In this document: positions 43,501-52,000 of the stretch, piece by piece
Layout of the letters: each line of letters opens with the position of its first letter
Numbering within the stretch: the stretch's first letter is position 1
Assembly: GCA_002633005.1 (NCBI GenBank)
Contig: NMRA01000012.1
Coordinates: forward strand, 124,001 to 188,000
DNA: 64,000 bases
Direction of reading: 5' to 3'
DNA from: Phoronis australis
Taxonomy: Eukaryota > Phoronida > Phoronidae
The notes under the pieces: generated by a model
What the model was told of the DNA's origin: nothing
Databases searched by the model: none
Seen by the model: the letters and a program-made list of their open reading frames with translations, nothing else
Program-made: the position numbers and the translations under genes

Positions 43501-45940
43501 TCATCAGGCATGAGCTGGAGCCAAAAGCCACTAGACAGGCAGTCACAGAACACAATCCGTCATTTGGTGAAGACATGATAAACAAAGGGTAAGGAATCCA
43601 AATAGGGACAGGACTGTGACGAGGGCCAATATCTTGTGCACGTTTCAAAATCTAAGATTATCATTTAGAAGAGAATCGCCAACTTTCACTGGAGAAGTAA
43701 AAACCAGGCATCAGTGGCTGGTGACCCCAGTCACGCCTCAGTCCCAATTGGGATTTCTTACCCTTGCTGGGTGTGGGTTTGTTAGTTCCTGAGTCAGCAT
43801 GATTGCACTGTGATGACACACTCGACATGTCGTCCATATCCAGCACTATTCCACTGTCCCGATTGCGTGCCTTTATCGGCAGACTAGTCCTTGTATTGCA
43901 GTTCGCACTGTTTACAAACTGACCACACTTTTCACACATAATAGTAGGAAAGCCATGACTTTCCTCTCGTTTGTCAATACACTGCTGCTCCACGACTGTC
44001 TGAGGGGACTCGTACTCAGACCAACTGTCTGCCTCTGACGACACACTCTCAAAACTTAGCTGCCTAATGCATGCTCTTTTCCGCCTGTGTTCACACACTG
44101 CACAAGTGTACATTTCACAGCGACAGTTCTCAGGTGGATCATTCTCGTGCAGTGTTAAATCAATAATCCTAAGCACCCTGTCCATGTCAACAGCATTGTC
44201 TTTGTCGGGGGTCTCCAAATCCCCCATGATGGAATACATGATATCCCCGTCTAGCGACCCACCAAGGTCATCGTCTTCATAACCAGAGTCACCTAATACA
44301 TGTTATTACATTTGCAAAAGACAAGTCATCTTCCCAAAATTGATGATCACTTTGTAGCCTACTCAAACAAATGATTAGGGACAAACAAAATTGAATTTGA
44401 AAGCTTTTGTGTTTGAAGAGAACCATTACAGATACAGTAACAGGGGAATGGAAGACAATACAGTAAAACTCACGTAAGACGGACCCATCCAGACAGCATG
44501 ATTTCGTACAGTGAAATCCAACTTATCTGAAGAGCCAAGTGCATGAAGTAGAACAGTTGCCTGAGAAACCATATTTGAGTTAAGGGCTACAACGACTAAT
44601 GCATGTTCCGACTTACACGAGAATTACTGTAGGTTACTAACAGTGAAGTCGATGAGTTATTGGATTAAAGAGAAAACACTGGCATGTACTGTAGCACGCC
44701 TTGTGTACAAACGTTCACAGTTGTTCATAGTTGATGCCACTTACCAAAGCCATCGTCTCCAATGAGAGTTATATTGCCAAGGTCTTCTCTAATTGTGATC
44801 TCCTCTGGACGACTCTGGTTGACTGAGAACTGAGCTTGTACGTCAATGTCGCTGTGACAACCACAAAATTGAGTTACTATGATGTCAGTGAAATGACATG
44901 GTTAAACAGATCGACAGATGCCTAAATCAAATAGATGCTTCCACCGAGAAGCAAAATTACCAGATCCTTAAAATGATTAAATGTCACAATTGCAACTGTA
45001 ACGCATACCAACATATGAAAATACCCAAGTATTGACCAGATTCCAGCTCTCAGAGGTGGGCCCTTTGTGATAAACAATCAGAATCAAAACTTCTCGTACA
45101 AAACATCTGCTCAATCTTAATGCCAGCGGGTACACTGTTCATGAATAAGGTATAAAAAAATTGTGAATTACGATTACTCAGAAATAGGAACTGCAGCTTG
45201 TTAACAGTCTTACTTGAGGTCGGCCATTGTAGTGTCAAAGTCATGGAAGTTCTCAGGTAAAGTAATGGCAGTCACCGCTGCTTCCCTGTTGTCTTCTGGC
45301 AGGTCCACAATGCCTGGACGAAATGCCATCTTTATCTTGACAAACGCCTCATTGCAGTCTGCCAGTAAATACTTGGCTTTTCGTGAATATATTCGCACAA
45401 CCCCCAACAGCAAGTGTCCCGATGTGCGCAGCGCCATTTTCACCTGTAATATCAGGGAAGTAATTAAAAGCAGTAAAGCCTAGTACAAGAAATGACCAAG
45501 TAACTTTACAAACAGTTTCGTAAAAATAATCGCAGGCAAGGTATCATGCACACGAGCCACAGGATCAAGTGTATGAAGCCCTTTCTTTGACAATCAATAT
45601 ACCCATGAAACGGATTCATGTGAATGATTTGCATTTGTATAAATGCGTGCATGGTTTGTGGGCATGATTTCTACATGTGATGCTTGAGCATGGAACTGCT
45701 CAGCACACTTGAAAAGGTATACCAAGAAATTACAAGGAATCAGAAAACTACAAAGGTCTTAAGAAGGGAAAATCACCCAAGCTGTTTTAGACAAACCTTG
45801 GGCTGAAGAATAGCCTCAACGCTGCTGTCAATGTTGGTTTCAAACACATGGGCCTTTGTTAACTTCTTGTCCCAGTGGGCTGCCAGCCAGATACGGGCCA
45901 GCGGTCCTCTTTTGCTCAACACAAAGTGAGCGTAAAACAT
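34280..45940 (-). CDS. RAD21: Cohesin kleisin subunit RAD21 (SCC1), 14 coding exons, complete
   Basis: RAD21 closes the SMC1-SMC3 cohesin ring and is cut by separase at anaphase. Exons in reading order: 45797-45940, 45214-45443, 44745-44851, 43762-44292 (extra exon), 40456-40653, 39850-39918/39921, 37923-38030, 37334-37483, 36874-37100, 36285-36405, 35704-35807, 35161-35274, 34280-34561; phases agree throughout. The ATG starts [20 protein letters not shown], essentially identical to vertebrate RAD21. SMC3-binding N-terminus: MFYAHF to FHDFD. Central part: [11 protein letters not shown], a KRKRKL basic patch, and [19 protein letters not shown], a deeply conserved block. C-terminal winged helix binding SMC1: KRTQQML to GPRF. 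The separase-type site EILR|D lies at R173 (human R172). Without the extra exon the product is about 618 aa; with it about 795. The second human separase site (EPSR) reads EPST here. Confidence 0.97.
35161..35274 (-). CDS. RAD21: RAD21 Pro/Glu-rich exon
   Basis: A 114-nt phase-0 exon (TTTGCAG acceptor, CAG|GTGAGC donor). It encodes [20 protein letters not shown], comparable with the human PPVELPPEEPP stretch before the winged helix. Confidence 0.87.
35535..35690. repeat. Tandem repeat of about 45 bp, 3-4 degenerate copies
   Basis: Units contain ACTGTTCAC.TGGTRTTWGAGAG.TGG, repeated in a RAD21 intron. Confidence 0.6.
35704..35807 (-). CDS. RAD21: RAD21 exon with IIEEPS motif
   Basis: A 104-nt exon, phase 1 to 0. 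[18 protein letters not shown] aligns to human PIIEEPSRLQESVMEASRT. The arginine that is the second separase P1 in human is threonine here. Confidence 0.88.
36285..36405 (-). CDS. RAD21: RAD21 exon downstream of the central block
   Basis: A 121-nt exon (TTGCAG acceptor, GCTG|GTAAGG donor), phase 0 to 1. It encodes [19 protein letters not shown] and an acidic tail, at the position of the human LLKLFTRCLTP segment but diverged. Confidence 0.82.
36874..37100 (-). CDS. RAD21: RAD21 conserved central exon
   Basis: A 227-nt exon, phase 1 to 0. It encodes [10 protein letters not shown], then [19 protein letters not shown] and [12 protein letters not shown], the most conserved internal block of metazoan RAD21 next to the STAG-binding part. 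Confidence 0.96.
37334..37483 (-). CDS. RAD21: RAD21 linker exon ending [13 protein letters not shown]
   Basis: A 150-nt phase-1/1 exon (CTTTCAG acceptor, CCAG|GTTTGT donor). [20 protein letters not shown] matches the human [20 protein letters not shown] block. Confidence 0.94.
37923..38030 (-). CDS. RAD21: RAD21 linker exon
   Basis: A 108-nt phase-1/1 exon between TCTCTAG and AAG|GTGGGT. It encodes [17 protein letters not shown] and a Pro/Glu-rich tail. The sequence is poorly conserved, as is usual for the kleisin linker, but the frame and splice sites agree with its neighbours. Confidence 0.85.
39850..39921 (-). CDS. RAD21: RAD21 short acidic exon with NAGNAG acceptor
   Basis: The exon reads (A)[18 protein letters not shown] to ELFG, phase 1/1, ending TTCG|GTAATG. 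The acceptor is the tandem AACAGCAG, so the exon may start at 39921 or 39918, adding or dropping one alanine. Acidic linker; CK2-like SSDDD present. Confidence 0.88.
40456..40653 (-). CDS. RAD21: RAD21 exon carrying the separase cleavage motif
   Basis: A 198-nt phase-1/1 exon (TTTTCAG acceptor, CATGG|GTATGT donor). It encodes [14 protein letters not shown], aligned to human FGDFGMDDREIMRE, so R173 (numbering without the extra exon) is the expected separase P1 residue. The rest is acidic and Gly-rich linker ([16 protein letters not shown]). Confidence 0.94.
41175..41587. mobile_element. TTAA-flanked element, short copy (RAD21 intron)
   Basis: Terminal inverted repeats GGTAGGTGGATACAC / GTGTATACACCTACC, flanked by TTAA at 41171-41174 and 41588-41591, as in piggyBac-type insertions. 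Left 199 bp and right about 213 bp match the ends of the long copy at 60085-62039; an N at 41374 sits exactly at the junction. Confidence 0.85.
42303..43095. mobile_element. CAGGG-ended hAT-like element with 5-bp target duplication
   Basis: Ends CAGGGTTCCCCCTAG and CGCAGGGGAAACCCTG, flanked by CTAAC on each side. The interior repeats GAAAGGAGCGTGGTGGTGAA twice and has a TTTTTACTAGYRATCA short tandem repeat at 42840-42965. Non-coding, in a RAD21 intron next to the extra exon. Confidence 0.65.
43762..44292 (-). CDS. RAD21: Extra symmetrical RAD21 exon with CxxC motifs (cassette candidate)
   Basis: Open over 531 nt (177 codons), with an AG acceptor at 44293-44294 and donor AAGG|GTAAGA at 43762/43761. 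Both ends are phase 1, so inclusion or skipping keeps RAD21 in frame. It starts GDSGYEDDD, echoing the next exon's GDYGFDD, and carries C-x-C-x4-C-x2-C-x6-C around [16 protein letters not shown], then CEKCGQ about 50 residues later, then a Ser/Asp-rich end ([10 protein letters not shown]). The acceptor's pyrimidine tract is weak, which fits regulated use. Ignoring the donor, the frame runs another 33 codons to a stop near 43661. Human RAD21 has no counterpart. Whether it is alternative, constitutive or a terminal exon cannot be decided from DNA alone. Confidence 0.75.
44461..44629. mobile_element. Pogo/Tigger-like MITE, copy 2 (RAD21 intron)
   Basis: Same family as 31374-31539: ends CAGTAAAACTCACGTAAG and CTTACACGAGAATTACTG, TA at both flanks, shared AATCCAACTTATCTGAAG-like interior. 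Lies about 170 bp 5' (in gene sense) of the extra RAD21 exon. Confidence 0.8.
44745..44851 (-). CDS. RAD21: RAD21 coding exon 3
   Basis: A 107-nt exon encoding [19 protein letters not shown] through [11 protein letters not shown], ending TTTG|GTAAGT in phase 1. The split glycine can be completed in frame by either the extra exon at 43762-44292 or the exon at 40456-40653. Confidence 0.94.
45214..45443 (-). CDS. RAD21: RAD21 coding exon 2
   Basis: A 230-nt exon (ATTACAG acceptor, AA|GTAAGA donor, phase 2 at its end). It begins [19 protein letters not shown] and continues through [20 protein letters not shown], the SMC3-contacting helices of the kleisin N-domain. Confidence 0.96.
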
Positions 45941-45963
45941 ACTGTAACTCTTCTGTCACTGAT
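45797..45963 (-). CDS. RAD21: RAD21 first coding exon with 23 nt of 5' leader
   Basis: Coding part 45797-45940 (48 codons, phase 0) ends at the same residue as the vertebrate exon (QPK). The upstream 45941-45963 is untranslated and follows TTTAATTTCAG, so at least one non-coding leader exon lies further upstream and was not located. Confidence 0.93.
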
Positions 45964-46489
45964 CTGAAATTAAATATAGAATGTTAATTAAAAATTGGTT
46001 ATTATGGAAACAATATTGTTTTCTTCTAATTTCCTTGCAGACTTCGCTAAATTGTATTATATCGATTGAAGCAGATGTTTTAATATGATCCAACTCCCTA
46101 AATGGACTGAAAACAGAAAGATTTTCACCTGCATGGGATCATTCACACGACTTTCTGTAATGCGACTGCCAATTTCCAATAGTACTGATGATTCAGTGAT
46201 ACTACCTGGTGAATTTCAATGAGTCTCGGAACCACATAACTACAACGCTGCCCAGGGTAGCACCAGAAGACAATGTTGCCATAGATGAACCAACTAGTAG
46301 ATAGTTGTCTTCCAATGCTAACACAGTCGACACACCAGTTCCAGACCATTTGATCAAACATATGGCGCTAACGACCAATTGCTAGTATTTGGCAAGTCCA
46401 AAGTAAACCATCCCGGTAGAAAATTTCCTCTTTCTGACCATTTGCATATTTCATAAAGTTAATTGAAAAATAGGGGATAACTTTGCATT

Positions 46490-46722
46490 TTTTACTCGAA
46501 GAAAAAGTTTGATAACAAGAGTATTTATTGGAGTTGGAAGGAAATAAAGACATCAACGGCCTCCTAAGGCGTCCTTCTATGCGCACAAGGTATTTATAAC
46601 AGTGTGACTTTAATGTTTTAGTCAGTGTGAGGCATAATTTGCTGAAAAGTTTCCGGCATATGAAACTCCTATTGGAGCTACACAATCTGTAGTTCAACTA
46701 GAAATGGTGGTCACTGTCTAAA
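46490..46722 (+). repeat. Dispersed repeat R2, copy 1
   Basis: About 230 bp related to 47281-47840, 49752-50000 (inverted) and 51150-51330. Shared parts: TTTGATAACAAGAGTATTT, GGAGTTGGAAGGAA, AATTTGCTGAAAAG.TTCCGGC and ACGGTGGTCACTGTCTA-like ends. Confidence 0.75.
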
Positions 46723-46736
46723 CAGCCTCCTACACA

Positions 46737-46754
46737 NNNNNNNNNNNNNNNNNN
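46737..46754. other. Assembly gap (18 N)
   Basis: A run of 18 N in the RAD21 upstream region. A RAD21 leader exon could be affected. Confidence 0.99.
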
Positions 46755-47280
46755 ACTTGGCGCCGTCATCAGATTTCATTTTATGGATAATTTTGTTGCG
46801 AATGGACCTGGGTTCTAGCAGCATATATGTCAAAACACTCGAGCTGAAATTTGGCGACAAGGTGCCCGCGGCCATTACATGGTTGGTCAGTTTTCCGCGG
46901 TGTGGCGTATGGAGAAACATGGTGTCCGATATTTAGGTTCTCCGAAGGTTTGGTTGTTGTGTTTTTTGAAGATCAGTCGGAACATAAATGTGACTTTCAG
47001 TGACAAGATATAGTAACGGAACAATTCCGTGAAGGTAAATCTTTATTTCAGCAAAGAATTTACAACAATCCGTAGTATTTTCAATTAAATATAATGCAAA
47101 ATGTGCCAAAACGTCCGATAATTAGGTCACTTGACTGTACCCTGGAGCAATCACTATAATTGTAGTTCACATCTGCAACTGCCCATTTTTAACAATGCGC
47201 GCGCCAAGAAATATGACATCATACCACCTGGCGCAGTGTTAAAAATACCCAGTTACCAATCTGGGCAACTGAGTGAAGGG

Positions 47281-47840
47281 TTGCTCAACGATGAAGTTTG
47301 ATTACGAGAGTATATCATATGTTCAAGTTGGAAGTAATTAAAGACATCAAAGGCAGTGCTGTAGTGGGGCGTAGGCACACGTAGGCGCAGCCAACCACCT
47401 TTTGGCATTTGAACGTTGGGCCTACGCGCCGTAAATTATGCTCAGTGCTCAAAGTAATACGGTAGGCTTTGGACGCCTACTTACCTCTAATTTTACCACT
47501 ACAGCACTGATGAACAGACACCTAAGGTGTCCCTCTACGACGCACAAAAGGTACTTATAACAACGCAAGAGGTGTTGTAGATGTGCTTCCGGTGAATCAT
47601 ATACGAGCCTCTGTTAGCTACTCGCTAACAGGCAATTGCCTATTAGCTGAATGGTTAGCACGCTTGCCGATTTTATGGGGGTTGCTGGTCCGATTCCAGG
47701 GCTCTGGTAATCTCTGCTCGGGGTATTACTACAGAGGTATAATTTACCGAAAAGCTTCTGTCGGATGAAGCGACTTTAGGAGCTTCCCAGTCTCTATCTG
47801 AGTCTCTAGTTCAGCTAGAGACGGTGGTCACTGTCTAGTA
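47281..47840 (+). repeat. Dispersed repeat R2, copy 2, interrupted by two insertions
   Basis: Same family as 46490-46722 but split by a GTAGGC-rich palindromic segment (about 47360-47505) and by a tRNA-like unit (about 47565-47735). Confidence 0.65.
47635..47710 (+). ncRNA. tRNA-derived SINE-like segment (not a functional tRNA)
   Basis: Box A-like TTAGCTGAATGG at 47643-47654 and box B-like GGTCCGATTCC at 47687-47697, spaced as in RNA polymerase III promoters, within a cloverleaf-like stretch with poor stems. It interrupts a copy of another repeat, so it is an insertion. Confidence 0.55.
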
Positions 47841-48858
47841 CGATAGTACGAAACTGACCTGCCGACTGTATCTTACAAAATTTAGCAGCAAAACCTTAAA
47901 ACTACTTTAGCAACAAATACCAGTAGGCCTAATAACATTTGAATGTGCTCGAGTAAAAGAGTATTCACGAGACCAACTTGCGCCATAGACTATAGAATAT
48001 CGGGCAGTAATGTTTGCATGGTCTGTGCGGTCTCGGATGAGCAATCACAAGACTGCAGACGGTCACAGAATGAGAAAGGCGACGCCGACGCCAACAAACC
48101 AAGCCATCCAAAATTCTTTAAACTTATCAAGTAAATACCTCAAACAGTTATATCATAAGTTTCACTGGATTCCTTTGTAGATGTGCACACAACAATTCTC
48201 AAGTTTTGTCGAACAACAAGCCCCAATTACACATTTTAGCACCATTCAAACCACACTTGAGTTGTAAAGATGGCGTCACTTTGTTCCCGCTTTGAATAAT
48301 TTCAATAAACATGAACTCTCAAAAATGCAGTCGTTTTTTGACCACATTTATAATTACAAACGGGAACGTAAATGAAATTTTACGATACATTATATATTTT
48401 TAATGGAATTAAATAAAATAAATATTTTGTGTAGGATAAATTTTAGAAATAAGAGCCATTAAACAGAAATATTTTGCTTGCTGATGATATTCATTTAAGT
48501 GCAACCACACAGGTGCCCGAATGTTTTAGTTTTGTTCCTTGATTTGGATACGTTGAACTATGCATACGTCATATTTAAGTGTACCGAAAAATTATAAATG
48601 TCACTGTTGTACAATTCTTTGAATTAGGCCTACATTTCATTTGAATTCAAGAAAAAAACCGTGAACAATCTTGCATCGCAATGCATCCCAGCTCAACTGA
48701 TGGCTGATGTGAAAAACTCCCACCTAGTGTTTGCAAACATTGTGAGATCATTCATATTTTGAAACTACGGGGCACTGTGCGAAATTCCGTTGCTTATATG
48801 CGGTAATCACTGTAATAGTTCATAGTTTTGACAGAAGCTTTTCTTTAATCTGACGTGT

Positions 48859-48882
48859 ATTTCCGGTGCATAGTCACGTGAC
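48859..48882. promoter_or_regulatory. Candidate promoter elements upstream of the BFR1-like gene
   Basis: A TTTCCGG ETS-like core (about 48860) and the palindromic E-box GTCACGTGAC (48873-48882, USF/MAX type) lie 85-105 bp before the first ATG. Both are common in animal housekeeping promoters. Position and motif are seen; activity is inferred. Confidence 0.45.
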
Positions 48883-48965
48883 TACGTGTTCCTGGGTGAA
48901 AGTCACAGGTTTACGAAAGTGCTGAGTTGCCGATCTTGATTGATGCGTTACCCTCACTTGTTAAA

Positions 48966-49026
48966 ATGATGCAAGAAGCTCAAGAAGAGACACAGGGTGA
49001 TGAAGACTCGGAGAAAAATGTTTTGG
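48966..49026 (+). CDS. BFR1-like exon 1 (start)
   Basis: Two tandem ATG codons, then an acidic peptide rich in Glu and Gln; phase 1 end. It lies just downstream of an E-box/ETS-bearing stretch that looks like a promoter. Confidence 0.75.
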
Positions 49027-52000
49027 GTAGGTAAAAGCACTCGATTTTTTTATTCACAAAGTTTATTGATCTAGGAATCTGAACTGAGTGACGGCGACGT
49101 CGATGGGACATATCGATGGGACCATAGACTAATAACTATGATGGGACGGAGATAAACACTATCTGTGTTTGCGGCTCGCTTGTTGTGGTTAAGTGGGGTA
49201 TGAAATCGTGGTTTTATTCTCTTGTGAACTTCCCAACCAAGATTTATGATGACTCACCGCTGCTTCCATGTTCTGAATATAGACACATTGTGTGATGAGG
49301 TAGGCCCACTAATTCAAGCTTGAGCTTGCCTGTGTGCCCTGTCAACCAGGCCAACCGCGAGGAAGGAATTTCATGATGGTTGCCAACTACCACTGTGTAA
49401 TTTGGCTTCAATATCTGACCAATCATTGTAAGTTGCCACTTATTAGGTTTCCATCTCAGGTTCAATGGGCTAGCAGGGGCGAATCCTGGATTTTGAGTAA
49501 GGGGGCCATGGCAGAGTGTTAGCCAGGATTTTACCCATCAGACATTTGCACCCCTGGCCTCCTACTGGGGAATGGAATCCAGGAGAGTTTAAGGGGGGGG
49601 GGGGGGCACCNGGGGGGGGGCATCACTAGCTAGTATTTTTATTGGCAATTATGTCACCCTGAAACCTGCAAGCATACAGCTGGGGCGATATAGTACATCC
49701 CCATAAAAATTTACTCATTTCGAAATACAGCAAAAAAATCGAATGAAACATGCATATATATAGACAATTACCATCGTCTCTATCCAGAATAGAGACGATG
49801 ATGCTCCCATAGGAGCTCTATACGCTGGAAGCGTTTTGGCGAATTAAGCCTCGCACTGATTAAAACATCAAAATCAGGTTGTTGCATGCGCATAGAGGTT
49901 CACCTTACGAGGTTGTCGATGTGTTTAATTCCTTCCAACTCCAACAAATACTCCTGTTATCAAACCTTTTCTTCGAGCTGTCCCTCGTTCAGTTCCCAAA
50001 ATCGTGAACTCACCATTTTCACTCTGCGCACGCCAAGAGATATGACCTCATTCTTTTAACCAGGTTGAAGGTCAGAAGTTGTGGCCCTACTGATGATGTT
50101 CAATGAAAGGATGCTAAATTGGCTGAACTGGAAAGTTGGAAACAAAACAATGTTCATAGTGAAGTGCCAAATGAAGGTCAGAAATGTATCTCCACGAATT
50201 GGGTATGGTTCCAAAGGCCCGATTAGTTGCTAGAGGTTTTAAAGAATTTCAAAATGACCTAAGCGGCACTTCACAGAATTGATATTTTCGGGTGAAATCA
50301 GTCATGTTGGAAAACGGGGGGGGGGGGAGGGAATATGTCAGAGATTGATCCTGGTGTATTTTACTGGACGAAAAACATCTTTGAAAACTGTGGATTCGTC
50401 ACTCTTCACAATAGTTGTCTTTCTATTTTTTATAGCATGATGATCTGTGGTACTTGGCTTCTAAGACACAAGGTCTTTATCTTTGAATTTCATTTGCATA
50501 TTCAGGGCTCTGGACTGAGCTGTCGCTTGCGATACAAGTCCAACTGAAAAAAACCCGAACTGCTAACACTAATTTAATATTCAACTATGAGTGAGTTAGC
50601 ATGCAACTTTTTCAGACGGACTTATCTGGAACTGATCCACCACCAGCCTAACAAATTTACATGCCGTCTGATCTGTCGCCTAAAAATGTTGATCATCTAA
50701 TAATTAGATTAGTTGATGCAACTGAAAATAAATCAGCTGATATACCAGTGCAGTGATTGAAATTTAATTTTTTTAAATCAGATGCTCAAACCATAGTCAA
50801 TCGATTTACACTTAAGGTAATCGACGTTTGACAAAATGGGCAGTGGCTTCCATCGTCCTCAAATTACGACGGCAACGATGGCCACTTAGGCACTCTAATT
50901 TAAATATCATTGCAGCTACCTAAGTAATTAATGTTTACAAAAATTGAGAAGAGGTACCCCTATCCCAGGACTATGGCAGGGGATGACGGCAACTTGGGCA
51001 TGTTGTTTGCAACCATCTACTCCATTTAACCTTCTCAAAATTTTTTGACTTAAAGTGCTTTAAAATCACCCCCATTGTGTAACGCCATATGATTATCCCT
51101 TAGCGCAAGCAGTGTCGATGTGGCAACTGAACAATGGAGTGTTCGAAAAACAGGATTGCAGGAGTATTTGTTTAAACTGGGAACAAGTGAAAACATTAAG
51201 AACCTCCTCAGAGGCATCTCTCTACGCCGTACTTCTAAACTTATAGGTACATAATTTGCCGAAAAGCATCCGGCATATTGAGTACCTATGGTATGATCAC
51301 CGTCTCTACTGGGTCAGCGGTATTGTCTAAGGCCTAGGCAGCCAAGGGGCTGAACAAGTTACAAAAACAACTGGTGATAATACTGAAACACACATGGAAA
51401 ACACCAAGATATACCTTTCAAAAACACGTACCTGTTTTTCAAAGCTATACTTCTTTCTCTTTCTTGAAATATGGTCCATAATGTACTTTTCCTGCTAACA
51501 AATGATGCACTCATGTTTCAGAATGTTCCTATCTTATTCAGGTTAATTGGGTGTTTCAGATTTTGGAAGTATAATTGATTTTCTTTGGAAATCTTGGATA
51601 ACATCTGTGTCACTTTCAGCAACTTCAGCTTTAGTACTACTGCTGGTGCCTTGAAACGTTGCTATGCCGTTCAATGTCCTTTCAAGTTTTTGGTCTGACA
51701 CTTGGTCTTCTAGTCTACAGCACTAAGCAGTATACTGTGTAGGCTATACCAGGACATGCACAAACGTTTGTGACACCTCTTCTTCTTTTTGATCTACTGA
51801 TCTACAGAGTTCCACAGTCCATCAGCTTTCGTCAGGAAGCTTTCCCAAGCTTCTTTAGGCTCTGGCATCACAATTTTGTGCTGTTTGATAAACCTTGAAT
51901 TCTGTCCTTGTCTCAAAGTCTACAAGCAGAATTGACTAAACCAGGGACATTTTGTGTTAACTTCAAACCCATTTCCATTTTAGAACAACCGGGTTTTAGT

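Noticed and set aside
46755-46920. Minus-strand frame with RSIRNKI as a LINE endonuclease start
   Set aside because: A short resemblance only, cut by the N gap and without downstream endonuclease motifs.
47635-47710. Functional tRNA gene
   Set aside because: Box A and B are present but the acceptor and anticodon stems do not pair, and it sits inside another repeat, so tRNA-derived SINE is the better call.
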